64,000 nucleotides of DNA from Halocynthiibacter sp049608145 (GTDB taxonomy: Bacteria > Pseudomonadota > Alphaproteobacteria > Rhodobacterales > Rhodobacteraceae): positions 42,697 through 106,696 of the forward strand of contig NZ_JBMYXF010000003.1 of the NCBI RefSeq assembly GCF_049608145.1. The letters run 5' to 3'. The notes under the pieces were generated by a model. It ran no database searches. It was not told where the DNA came from and saw nothing but the letters and a program-made list of their open reading frames with translations. Below, one piece after another: positions 9,140-17,476 of the stretch. Made by a program: the position numbers and the translations under genes. The stretch's first letter is position 1, and each line of letters begins with the position of its first letter.

Positions 9140-10354
9140 ATGGCTGGAAATCTATCCCCGCAAAGCAAACCTGATCTGGGAAAATTCACCTGGGAAGACG
9201 CCTTCCGCATGGATGAGCAGCTGTCCGAAGATGAGCGCATGATGCGTGACGCGGCCTTTGCCTATTCGCAGGAAAAGCTGGCGCCACGTGTCACAAATGC
9301 TTTCGCGAATGAAGAAACCGACCCTGCGATTTTCGCGGAAATGGGCGAGATGGGCTTGCTTGGCATTACAGTGCCTGAGGAATACGGCGGGCTTGGGTCC
9401 AGCTATGTGGCCTATGGTCTGGTTGCGCGTGAAGTGGAACGTGTGGACAGTGGATATCGGTCTATGATGTCTGTGCAGTCATCCTTGGTGATGTATCCGA
9501 TCTATGCGTATGGGTCTGAAAAACAACGCAAAAAATATCTTCCTGGCTTGGCTGCAGGCACGTCTATTGGCTGTTTTGGTTTGACGGAACCTGATGCGGG
9601 TTCTGACCCTGCGGGCATGAAAACCGTCGCGAAAAAGACCGATGGCGGCTATGTGTTGAACGGCTCCAAAATGTGGATTTCGAACGCGCCGATCGCTGAC
9701 GTGTTTGTGGTTTGGGCCAAATCCGAAGCCCATGGCGGCAAGATCCGTGGCTTTGTCTTGGATAAGGGCATGAAAGGTCTGTCCGCGCCGAAGATCGAAA
9801 ATAAAATGTCGCTGCGTGCGTCTATCACCGGTGAAATCGTGATGGCGGATGTGGAAGTTGGTGAAGACGCGTTGCTGCCAAATGTTGAAGGTCTGAAAGG
9901 CCCGTTTGGCTGTCTGAACCGTGCGCGTTACGGTATTTCTTGGGGTGCTATGGGTGCTGCGGAAGCTTGCTGGCATGCGGCCGTGCAATATGGTTTGGAC
10001 CGCAAGCAGTTCAATAAACCCTTGGCGCAAACGCAGCTGTTCCAGAAAAAACTGGCGGATATGCAGACGGAAATTACCCTTGGTTTGCAGGGCAGTTTGC
10101 GGGTTGGTCGTTTGATGGACGAAGGCAATGCAGCGCCTGAAATGATTTCGATCATGAAGCGCAACAACTGTGGTAAAGCCCTTGATATTGCACGCATGTC
10201 GCGGGATATGCACGGCGGCAATGGCATCAGCCTTGATTTCCACGTGATCCGCCACATGGTGAACTTGGAAACTGTGAACACCTATGAAGGCACGCATGAT
10301 GTGCACGCGCTGATCCTTGGTCGTGCGCAGACCGGTTTGCAGGCGTTCTTTTAA
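9140..10354 (+). CDS. gcdH: Glutaryl-CoA dehydrogenase
   Basis: FAD-dependent acyl-CoA dehydrogenase of 404 residues that oxidises and decarboxylates glutaryl-CoA to crotonyl-CoA. It carries RSMMSVQSSLVMYPI, with the arginine characteristic of the glutaryl-CoA subgroup. Other signatures are GCFGLTEPDAGSDP, the flavin region, and the catalytic Glu in NTYEGTHDVHALILGRAQTG near the C-terminus. AAAGGAG at 9124-9130 fixes the ATG at 9140, four bases after the aminotransferase stop. It completes the route from aminoadipate to the C4 stage and is the last gene before a GC-rich palindromic repeat. Confidence 0.92.
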   Translation: MAGNLSPQSKPDLGKFTWEDAFRMDEQLSEDERMMRDAAFAYSQEKLAPRVTNAFANEETDPAIFAEMGEMGLLGITVPEEYGGLGSSYVAYGLVAREVERVDSGYRSMMSVQSSLVMYPIYAYGSEKQRKKYLPGLAAGTSIGCFGLTEPDAGSDPAGMKTVAKKTDGGYVLNGSKMWISNAPIADVFVVWAKSEAHGGKIRGFVLDKGMKGLSAPKIENKMSLRASITGEIVMADVEVGEDALLPNVEGLKGPFGCLNRARYGISWGAMGAAEACWHAAVQYGLDRKQFNKPLAQTQLFQKKLADMQTEITLGLQGSLRVGRLMDEGNAAPEMISIMKRNNCGKALDIARMSRDMHGGNGISLDFHVIRHMVNLETVNTYEGTHDVHALILGRAQTGLQAFF

Positions 10355-10364
10355 ATATTGGCCA

Positions 10365-10444
10365 GCGGGGGCAGCCCCCGCACACGACTCCCAGTGGGGG
10401 CCAGCCCCCACACCCCCGGAGTATTTTCGGCAAGATGAAAGGGG
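10365..10444. repeat. GC-rich intergenic palindromes with a Rhodobacterales-type GGAGTATTT element
   Basis: Two adjacent hairpins, GCGGGGG-CAG-CCCCCGC (10365-10381) and GTGGGGG-CCAG-CCCCCAC (10394-10411). They are followed by a conserved-looking segment containing CCGGAGTATTTTCGGCAAGATGAAA. From memory, such units recur between genes in many Rhodobacteraceae. Here it separates gcdH from the E1 gene and may end transcription or stabilise the 3' end. Copy number in the genome cannot be judged from this window, where I see only this copy. Confidence 0.7.
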
Positions 10445-10468
10445 CAAGTGGCCCCGGAAGGATAAGTC

Positions 10469-12655
10469 ATGGATCGCGCGGATATTGTGCATGAGGCGTT
10501 TCTTGAGCGGCTGAGTTCTGGGGCATTGCCTGGGGGCGCTGCTGCGGAAGGGCCATTGTTGGCGGAAGAAGCTGTGGCGATTTTTCGGGCGCAATGCCTG
10601 TCGCGCAACCTTGATCGGCGGTCGCGCAAAATGCAGGCGGCAGGGCAGGGTTATTACACGATTGGGTCCTCTGGGCATGAGGGGATGGCGGCGGTTGCGT
10701 CGGCTTTGCGCCCGGATGACATGGCGTTTTTGCATTACCGGGATGGGGCGTTTCAAACCCGTCGATCAGCCCAAGTTCCAGGGACGACGCCCGCTTGGGA
10801 TATGTTGTTGAGCTTTGCGACTTCTGTGGAGGATCCGATTTCGGGTGGTCGCCATAAGGTGTTGGGATCAAAGGCGTTAAACATTCCGCCGCAGACCTCG
10901 ACCATTGCTTCGCATTTGCCGAAAGCAGTTGGCGCGGCCTATTCTGTGGGGCTTGCGAAACGTGTGAAGCCGGAACATCAGGTGTTGCAGGACGACAGCA
11001 TTGTGATGTGTTCTTTTGGCGATGCGTCATCAAACCATTCCACGGCGCAAGGGGCGATTAACACGGCTTGTTGGACGTCTTTTCAATCGGTTCCGATGCC
11101 TTTGCTGTTTGTCTGTGAAGACAATGGCATTGGGATTTCAACGCGTACCCCGCGCGGTTGGGTTGCGGCGAATTATGAGAACCGTCCGGGGTTGAAATAC
11201 TTTCACGCCAATGGGCTGGATATTTATGACACCTGGCGTGCGGCGCGTGCGGCGGCGGACTATGTGCGGTGTCACAAGAAACCGGCGTTTTTGCATCTGA
11301 CTTTGGTGCGCCTGTATGGGCATGCCGGGTCGGATATGCAGCAGACCTATTTGTCGAAGGATATCTTTGAGGCCTGGGAGGGTGAGGACCCTTTGATGCA
11401 TTCGGCGCGGCTGTTGCGGGATGCGGGGATCTTGTCTGCGGATGAGATTAAGGCGATTTATCTGGAGGCCGAGACGCAATGTACCCGGGTTGCGGAACAG
11501 GTTGTGACGCGGCCCCGCTTGAAGACGGCGGAAGATGTGATGGCGAGCATTGTGCCACCTGCGCGCGATTGTGCGCCAAGCAATGGGGTTGCTGTCGCGG
11601 ATCGCGAAAAGGCGTTTGGTAAGAGCGACTTGCGCGCGATGAATGAGCCGCAGCCGATGTCTCGTTTGATCAACTGGGCCCTGACGGATCTGATGTTGGA
11701 ACATCGTGAAATTGCCTTGATGGGCGAAGATGTCGGGAAAAAGGGCGGCGTGTATGGGGTGACGCAGAAGCTATGTGATCGCTTTGGGCCGGACCGGGTG
11801 ATTGACACATTGCTGGATGAGCAGTCGATTTTGGGACTGGCGATTGGCATGGCGCATAATGGGTTTGTGCCGATGCCAGAGATCCAATTTCTGGCTTATC
11901 TGCACAATGCGGAAGACCAAATTCGGGGCGAGGCTGCGACGCTTTCGTTTTTCTCAAACGGTCAATATACCAACCCGATGGTGCTGCGGATTGCGGGACT
12001 TGGGTATCAAAAAGGCTTTGGCGGACATTTCCACAATGACAATTCCCTGGCCGTTTTGCGCGATATTCCCGGTGTGATTATTGCTTGCCCAAGCCACGGT
12101 GCGGATGCGGCGAAAATGCTGCGCGAATGTGTGCGATTGGCACGTGTTGAACAGCGCGTTGTGGTGTTTGTGGAACCGATTGCACTGTATCCGATGCGCG
12201 ATTTGCATGATGTGAAAGACAGTGCTTGGATGGATACATATCCCGCGCCAGATGAGACAATCGCGCTGGGCGAAGTTGGCGTAACCGGGGACGGTCCGCT
12301 GGCGATTGTGACCTATGGCAACGGGAATTACCTGTCGCAGAAAGCTTCTAAGGCTTTGGCGGATAAGGGAATTCAGACGCGTGTGATTGATATACGTTGG
12401 CTAGCACCTATGCCTGTGGATGGGATTTTGAAAGCGATTGAAGGGGCTGAAAAAGTGCTGGTTGTTGATGAATGTCGCACAACGGGCAGCCAATCGGAGG
12501 CCCTGTTGTCGATGTTGCATGAACGCTCAACCCTTCCTTCGGCGCGCCTTGCTGCGGAGGACAGTTTTATCGCGACTGGGCCTGCTTATGCGGCGACCAT
12601 GCCGTCAAGTGAGAGCATTGCTGATGCTGCGATTAAACTGTGGGAGGGCAAATAA
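10469..12655 (+). CDS. Fused alpha/beta E1 of a 2-oxoacid dehydrogenase complex, candidate 2-oxoadipate dehydrogenase
   Basis: A 728-residue thiamine-diphosphate enzyme joining the two E1 subunits seen in branched-chain 2-oxoacid dehydrogenases. The alpha part covers about residues 35-350, with the ThDP site from GDASSNH (residue 184 on) to EDNGIGIST. The beta part covers about 391-728, with MGEDVGKKGGVYGVTQ and the C-terminal transketolase-like domain including VVDECRTTGSQSEALL. GGAAGGA precedes the ATG. Position after glutaryl-CoA dehydrogenase suggests it decarboxylates 2-oxoadipate towards glutaryl-CoA. Sequence alone fits the 2-oxoisovalerate family equally well. No E2 or E3 gene is nearby, so it must borrow a core complex from elsewhere. 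Confidence 0.85.
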   Translation: MDRADIVHEAFLERLSSGALPGGAAAEGPLLAEEAVAIFRAQCLSRNLDRRSRKMQAAGQGYYTIGSSGHEGMAAVASALRPDDMAFLHYRDGAFQTRRSAQVPGTTPAWDMLLSFATSVEDPISGGRHKVLGSKALNIPPQTSTIASHLPKAVGAAYSVGLAKRVKPEHQVLQDDSIVMCSFGDASSNHSTAQGAINTACWTSFQSVPMPLLFVCEDNGIGISTRTPRGWVAANYENRPGLKYFHANGLDIYDTWRAARAAADYVRCHKKPAFLHLTLVRLYGHAGSDMQQTYLSKDIFEAWEGEDPLMHSARLLRDAGILSADEIKAIYLEAETQCTRVAEQVVTRPRLKTAEDVMASIVPPARDCAPSNGVAVADREKAFGKSDLRAMNEPQPMSRLINWALTDLMLEHREIALMGEDVGKKGGVYGVTQKLCDRFGPDRVIDTLLDEQSILGLAIGMAHNGFVPMPEIQFLAYLHNAEDQIRGEAATLSFFSNGQYTNPMVLRIAGLGYQKGFGGHFHNDNSLAVLRDIPGVIIACPSHGADAAKMLRECVRLARVEQRVVVFVEPIALYPMRDLHDVKDSAWMDTYPAPDETIALGEVGVTGDGPLAIVTYGNGNYLSQKASKALADKGIQTRVIDIRWLAPMPVDGILKAIEGAEKVLVVDECRTTGSQSEALLSMLHERSTLPSARLAAEDSFIATGPAYAATMPSSESIADAAIKLWEGK

Positions 12656-13696
12656 ATGACCAAACAAACTGCTGTTGTCGTGGCCCCGGGGCGGGGCACT
12701 TATAATAAGGCTGAACTTGGATATTTGACGCGTCATCACGCGGATAAAGCGGAACTATTTGCGCAGTTTGACGCGTTTCGGACGCAGACGGGGCAGGAAG
12801 CAGTGACTGCGCTTGATGGGGCAGAACGGTTTTCCGGTGCGAAACATACGCGCGGGGATCATGCGTCGCCGTTGATTTATGCGGCGGCACTGGCTGATTA
12901 TCAGGCAATTGATCGCGATAAGTTCGATGTTTTGGCGGTGACCGGCAATTCGATGGGCTGGTATATCGCGCTGGCCTGTGGCGGTGCATTGTCACCGATG
13001 GGCGGGTTTGAGGTGGTGAACACCATGGGCACGCTGATGCAGGAAAACCTGATTGGTGGGCAAATTATTTACCCGTTTATGGATGACAATTGGGTGGGAA
13101 TCCCAGGACGCCGGGCTGAGGTTTTTGCCAAATGTGCTGAGATTTCTACGCGGGCGGATCATGTGTTGGGCCTGTCGATTGATCTTGGCGGGATGTTGGT
13201 TTTGGCAGGGAATGAGGCCGGATTGGTGGCCTTTGAACGTGAAATGCCACGACTGGAAGACCGTTTCCCAATGCGCCTGCCCAATCACGCGGGCTTTCAT
13301 ACGCATTTGCAGAAACCCGTTGCAGAACAAGGGCGTGCGCGTCTGGATGCGGGATTGTTTGGCCAACCTGAGATGCCTTTGATTGATGGACGTGGGGCGA
13401 TTTGGGCCCCGGGTGCTGCGAATAAGCACGCGCTTTGGGATTACACCCTTGGGCATCAAGTTTATGAACCCTATGATTTCACCGCAGCCCTTCGTGTGGC
13501 GGCGCGTGAGTTCATGCCGGATGTGTTTATCGTGCTGGGACCAGGCGGTACGCTTGGTGGGGCGGTGGCGCAAAGCTTGCTGATGGCTAACTGGCGGGGC
13601 ATGTCGAATAAGACGGGCTTTCAGGCGGAACAAGCGCAGACACCGCGTCTGCTTTCGATGGGACGTGAAGATCAGCGGGCGCTTGTGACTGGTTGA
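12656..13696 (+). CDS. FabD-like acyltransferase lacking the malonyl-binding arginine
   Basis: A 346-residue protein of the acyl-carrier-protein malonyltransferase fold, starting directly after the E1 stop codon (TAAATG) and so co-translated with it. It has a GNSMG nucleophile elbow (Ser99), a His215 in FHTHLQKP aligning with the FabD catalytic His, and VLGPGGTLGG near the C-terminus. In the segment VVNTMGTLMQ, Met124 stands where FabD has the Arg that binds the malonyl carboxylate. A different, uncharged acyl group or a non-catalytic role is therefore likely. It is not the housekeeping FabD by this criterion. Its link to the 2-oxoacid dehydrogenase is unexplained. Confidence 0.75.
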   Translation: MTKQTAVVVAPGRGTYNKAELGYLTRHHADKAELFAQFDAFRTQTGQEAVTALDGAERFSGAKHTRGDHASPLIYAAALADYQAIDRDKFDVLAVTGNSMGWYIALACGGALSPMGGFEVVNTMGTLMQENLIGGQIIYPFMDDNWVGIPGRRAEVFAKCAEISTRADHVLGLSIDLGGMLVLAGNEAGLVAFEREMPRLEDRFPMRLPNHAGFHTHLQKPVAEQGRARLDAGLFGQPEMPLIDGRGAIWAPGAANKHALWDYTLGHQVYEPYDFTAALRVAAREFMPDVFIVLGPGGTLGGAVAQSLLMANWRGMSNKTGFQAEQAQTPRLLSMGREDQRALVTG

Positions 13697-13766
13697 GCGT
13701 CGCATTATCATCTTGCGGGTACGCCCTTTCGCGTTATGAGGGGGCGGCAGCAGAAAGGTAAGCGCC

Positions 13767-14885
13767 GTGCAGGGTGAGATTTTCTTTGATGACGGCCCGC
13801 TGGGGCAGGGCGCAGGCGGAACCTGGTTTCGCGCGCCCAAACGTATCATTTCTGCGCATTCGCCGGAAGAAGTGCCTGCTGCCATGGCCGCCCTGAACGA
13901 AGCCGAAGCTGCCGGGGAATGGTTGGCGGGCTATGCGTCTTACGAGCTTGGGTATGCGCTGATTGATAAGTTGCAGGATCGTATGCCGGCAAAACGGGAC
14001 ACGCCGCTATTGTGTTTTGGCGTCTTTGCGGAACCTCAGCCGGGCGGCGCGTCAAATGTCGGGCCCGCTGCGCTGACGATTCCCGCGCCGCGTTGGGATC
14101 TTGCAGGTTATCGCAAGGCCTTTGATGAGGTGAAGCGCTATATCGGCCAGGGTGATTGTTATCAGATCAACCTGACTTTCCCTATGGATGCCGAAATGTC
14201 TGGCGACGCAAAGGTGTTGTATGGCATGTTGTGTGATCGTCAGAAGGTCAAGCACGGGGCCTTTGTGGATATGGGCGGGGCCACCTTCTTATCGCGTTCG
14301 CCAGAACTGTTTTTCCGTACCCAAGGTGGTGTAATTGAGACATTGCCGATGAAAGGCACTGTCGCGAGGGGGCTGACGCCGGAAGAAGATGCTGCGCGTA
14401 TAAAATGGCTGCAGAATGACGAAAAGAATCGTGCCGAAAACCTGATGATTGTTGATCTTTTGCGGAATGATATCAGCCAAGTTTCTGTGCCGGGCACTGT
14501 GAAAGTGCCTGAGTTGTTCGAAGTACAAACATTCGCCACAGTGCATCAGATGGTCAGTCGAGTGCGTGCGAACTTGGCTCCCGATCAGGGAGTGGCAGAA
14601 ATCTTTCAAGCGCTGTTTCCTTGTGGGTCTATTACCGGTGCACCCAAAATCCGAGCGATGGAGATCATCAACGATCTCGAAGATGATCCACGCGGGATTT
14701 ACTGCGGCGCGATTGGCTGGTCCGGCCCCGGCGGGCAGCGCAGTTTTAACGTAGCGATCCGCACGCTTAGTCTGTTTGACCAGGGTCGTGTGCGCTTGAA
14801 TGTCGGAGGTGGTGTCGTCTGGGACAGCACCGCGCCCAGCGAATATGAGGAAGCCCTGTGGAAAGCCCGTTACGCCGAGATATGA
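13767..14885 (+). CDS. pabB: Aminodeoxychorismate synthase component I
   Basis: Converts chorismate plus ammonia to 4-amino-4-deoxychorismate for folate synthesis. The 372-residue protein has the chorismate-binding domain with LPMKGTVARG. That is the PabB-type lysine motif (PIKGT), as opposed to the PIAGT of anthranilate synthase. CGSITGAPKIRAMEI and the C-terminal GGGVVWDS signature are also present. Length fits the catalytic subunit without a glutaminase domain, so PabA must be encoded elsewhere. Start is GTG at 13767 with AAAGG upstream. It overlaps the downstream lyase by four bases. Confidence 0.92.
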   Translation: MQGEIFFDDGPLGQGAGGTWFRAPKRIISAHSPEEVPAAMAALNEAEAAGEWLAGYASYELGYALIDKLQDRMPAKRDTPLLCFGVFAEPQPGGASNVGPAALTIPAPRWDLAGYRKAFDEVKRYIGQGDCYQINLTFPMDAEMSGDAKVLYGMLCDRQKVKHGAFVDMGGATFLSRSPELFFRTQGGVIETLPMKGTVARGLTPEEDAARIKWLQNDEKNRAENLMIVDLLRNDISQVSVPGTVKVPELFEVQTFATVHQMVSRVRANLAPDQGVAEIFQALFPCGSITGAPKIRAMEIINDLEDDPRGIYCGAIGWSGPGGQRSFNVAIRTLSLFDQGRVRLNVGGGVVWDSTAPSEYEEALWKARYAEI

Positions 14886-15493
14886 TCCCTGAGGGGTTAG
14901 AGGTTATTGAAACCTTTGGACGAACCATTACAGGCGAAATGCCGCGTCTGGAGCGTCATATTGGCCGTATGTGTCTGACCGCGCAGAAGTTGGGTTTCGA
15001 TTTCTCGGCGCCAAAGGCCCGGGAAATGGTAGCTGGCATAAGCGGAGACGTTGCCATGCGTTGCAGGTTTTCCCTGACGACGCAGGGGCTGACACTGACT
15101 ACCGCGCCCATTAGCCAGACCATGACATCCTGGAAAGTCATGATGTCTGATGTAACTTTGGATGAAAAATCACTGTGGCGCGGTATGAAAACATCGCAAC
15201 GGCAGATCTATGATAGGGCCCGTGCAAACCTTCCTGGTGGTGTGGATGAGATGATCTTTCTGAACAGTCGCGGCAATGTGGCCGAGGGAACGATCACCAA
15301 TATCTTTGTTCTGGACGACGATGGGATCTTATTAACACCACCGGTTTCTTCCGGGGCCTTGCCTGGTATTTTACGTGCTGAACTATTGGCGCAGAACAAG
15401 GCAAAGGTCGCCCGATTGGGGGTAGCCGATCTGGAACAAGGCAGGCTTTATTGCGGCAATAGCTTGCGAGGACTGATAAAAGCAGGGTTCTGA
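14882..15493 (+). CDS. pabC: Class IV aminotransferase fold protein, probable 4-amino-4-deoxychorismate lyase
   Basis: A PLP enzyme of about 203 residues that would release pyruvate from aminodeoxychorismate to give p-aminobenzoate. The class IV features are the PLP lysine in GMKTSQRQIYDRA and the LNSRGNVAEGTITNIFVLDD motif. It is shorter than the 270-residue E. coli PabC. The ATG at 14882 makes an ATGA overlap with pabB and is preferred. An ATG at 14858 would overlap by 28 bases. Coupling to pabB strongly supports the folate role. Confidence 0.82.
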   Translation: MIPEGLEVIETFGRTITGEMPRLERHIGRMCLTAQKLGFDFSAPKAREMVAGISGDVAMRCRFSLTTQGLTLTTAPISQTMTSWKVMMSDVTLDEKSLWRGMKTSQRQIYDRARANLPGGVDEMIFLNSRGNVAEGTITNIFVLDDDGILLTPPVSSGALPGILRAELLAQNKAKVARLGVADLEQGRLYCGNSLRGLIKAGF

Positions 15494-15503
15494 CGCTGCT
15501 TGC

Positions 15504-15532
15504 TTGACTTTTGCGCCTGTCTCCTGTGTATC
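15504..15532 (+). promoter_or_regulatory. Candidate sigma-70 promoter for aspS
   Basis: TTGACT at 15504-15509, a 17-bp spacer, then TGTATC at 15527-15532, 37 bases before the aspS start. The -35 box is near consensus and the -10 is weak. Read by eye only. Confidence 0.4.
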
Positions 15533-15569
15533 AACCCGGACGAATTATTTACCCTGAAGGGGACGCGAA

Positions 15570-17348
15570 ATGCACGCTTACCGCAGCCAGACCTGTGCCG
15601 AACTCAACAAATCCCACGTGGGCGATAATGTGCGCCTCTCCGGCTGGGTACATCGGGTGCGAGATCACGGCGGCCTGCTGTTTATCGATCTGCGCGACCA
15701 TTACGGTATCACACAGGTGATGGCCGACCCGGACAGCCCTGTGTTTTCTGAGCTTGAAAAAGTACGGTCTGAGTGGTGCATTCGCATCGACGGCAACGTC
15801 ATGGCGCGCGATGAAAGTCTTGTAAACAAGGCTATCCCAACCGGTGAGATCGAAGTTTTCATTCGTGATCTTGAGGTTCTAGGTTCCGCGCAGGAACTGC
15901 CTTTGATGGTGTTTGGTGATCAGGAATATCCTGAGGAAACCCGCCTGAAGTATCGTTATTTGGATCTGCGTCGCGAAAAGATGCAGGAAAACATGATCCT
16001 GCGGTCTGATGTTGTTGCCAGCATCCGCAAACGCATGTGGGATCGTGAATTCCGCGAATATCAGACCCCGATCATCACAGCGTCATCCCCTGAAGGTGCG
16101 CGCGACTTCCTCGTGCCGTCCCGCCTGCACCCGGGCAAGTTCTACGCCCTGCCACAGGCACCACAGCAGTTTAAACAGCTGATCATGGTTTCTGGTTTTG
16201 ATAAATACTTCCAAATCGCGCCATGTTTCCGCGACGAAGATCCGCGTGCGGATCGTTCACCAACAGATTTCTACCAGCTTGACCTTGAGATGTCCTTTGT
16301 TGAACAGCAAGACGTGTTTGACACGATCCAACCTGTTTTGACCGGTGTGTTTGAAGAGTTTGGCGGCGGCAAAAAAGTTGATCAGGAATGGGCGCAGATT
16401 TCTTATCGTGACGCGGCGCTGTGGTATGGGTCTGATAAACCTGACCTACGCAACCCGATCAAAATGGAAATTGTGTCAGAGCATTTTGAAGGTTCTGGTT
16501 TTGCGATCTTTGCCAAGCTTCTGGAACAAGAAGGCACGCAGATTCGTGCGATCCCTGCACCTAAAGGTGGATCACGTAAGTTCTGTGACCGTATGAATAA
16601 ATTCGCGCAGCAAGAAGGTCTGCCTGGCATGGGCTATATCTTCTGGCGTGATCAGGGCGAAGGTCTTGAAGCTGCTGGTCCATTGGCGAAAAACATCGGT
16701 CCTGAACGCACAGAAGCGATCCGTCAACAATTGGGCCTTGGCCTTGGCGATGCGGCGTTCTTCTTGGGCGGTAAGCCGAAGGCGTTTGAAGCCGTTGCGG
16801 GCCGTGCGCGTAACGTGATTGGCGAAGAACTTGGCTTGACCGACAAAGATCGTTTTGCTTTCGCTTGGATCGTTGATTTTCCAATCTACGAGAAAGATGA
16901 AGAAACCGGCAAGATTGACTTTGAACATAACCCGTTCTCTATGCCGCAAGGTGGTATGGAAGCGCTGAATGGCGATCCGCTGGACGTTCTGGGTTATCAA
17001 TATGACTTGGCCTGTAACGGTTATGAATTGGTGTCTGGTGCGATCCGGAACCACCGCCCCGAAATCATGTATAAAGCTTTTGAAATCGCGGGTTACGGCG
17101 AAGATGAGGTCAATAAACGTTTCGGCGGTATGGTTAACGCGTTCAAATATGGCGCCCCGCCCCACGGTGGTTGTGCGGCAGGTATCGACCGTATTGTGAT
17201 GCTTTTGGCTGAGCAGGATAACATTCGCGAAGTGATCATGTTCCCGATGAACCAACGTGCGGAAGACTTGATGATGAACGCGCCAAGTGAGGCCATGAGC
17301 GATCAGCTGCGTGAGTTGAACCTGCGTGTGGTTCCTCCGCAGGACTAA
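15570..17348 (+). CDS. aspS: Aspartyl-tRNA synthetase
   Basis: Class II aminoacyl-tRNA synthetase of 592 residues, the usual bacterial AspRS length. The N-terminal OB-fold anticodon-binding domain (LSGWVHRVRDHGGLLFIDLR) is followed by motif 2 (FRDEDPRADRSPTDFYQLD), the bacterial GAD insertion, and motif 3 (GGCAAGIDRIVMLLAEQDNI). Whether it is strictly Asp-specific or also charges tRNA-Asn cannot be read from these motifs. GAAGGGG precedes the ATG at 15570. It appears to have its own promoter. Confidence 0.97.
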   Translation: MHAYRSQTCAELNKSHVGDNVRLSGWVHRVRDHGGLLFIDLRDHYGITQVMADPDSPVFSELEKVRSEWCIRIDGNVMARDESLVNKAIPTGEIEVFIRDLEVLGSAQELPLMVFGDQEYPEETRLKYRYLDLRREKMQENMILRSDVVASIRKRMWDREFREYQTPIITASSPEGARDFLVPSRLHPGKFYALPQAPQQFKQLIMVSGFDKYFQIAPCFRDEDPRADRSPTDFYQLDLEMSFVEQQDVFDTIQPVLTGVFEEFGGGKKVDQEWAQISYRDAALWYGSDKPDLRNPIKMEIVSEHFEGSGFAIFAKLLEQEGTQIRAIPAPKGGSRKFCDRMNKFAQQEGLPGMGYIFWRDQGEGLEAAGPLAKNIGPERTEAIRQQLGLGLGDAAFFLGGKPKAFEAVAGRARNVIGEELGLTDKDRFAFAWIVDFPIYEKDEETGKIDFEHNPFSMPQGGMEALNGDPLDVLGYQYDLACNGYELVSGAIRNHRPEIMYKAFEIAGYGEDEVNKRFGGMVNAFKYGAPPHGGCAAGIDRIVMLLAEQDNIREVIMFPMNQRAEDLMMNAPSEAMSDQLRELNLRVVPPQD

Positions 17349-17391
17349 GTGATTGGCGATAGGCCCCGGGGCATTTGTCGCATTGAAAATT

Positions 17392-17421
17392 GGCAGGATC
17401 AGGTGTTGTTCTGGTCCTGCC
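17392..17421. terminator. Hairpin between aspS and the multicopper oxidase gene
   Basis: GGCAGGATCAG (17392-17402) pairs with CTGGTCCTGCC (17411-17421) across an eight-base loop, with one G-T mismatch. No T-run follows, so it may be a weak terminator or a 5' structure of the next transcript. Confidence 0.4.
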
Positions 17422-17476
17422 GCAGCCAGTCTCTGATCGGGGCAAGCCAGGCAGGCTATGCAACAGGGGGCAGGTA

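Noticed and set aside
9479..10756. 425-codon minus-strand frame across gcdH and the E1 start
   Set aside because: It spans two real genes and the palindromic repeat between them, with no ribosome site and no recognisable domain.
13767..14885. Anthranilate synthase TrpE as identity of the chorismate enzyme
   Set aside because: The MKGT motif with lysine is of PabB type, and the class IV lyase gene overlapping downstream fits p-aminobenzoate synthesis.
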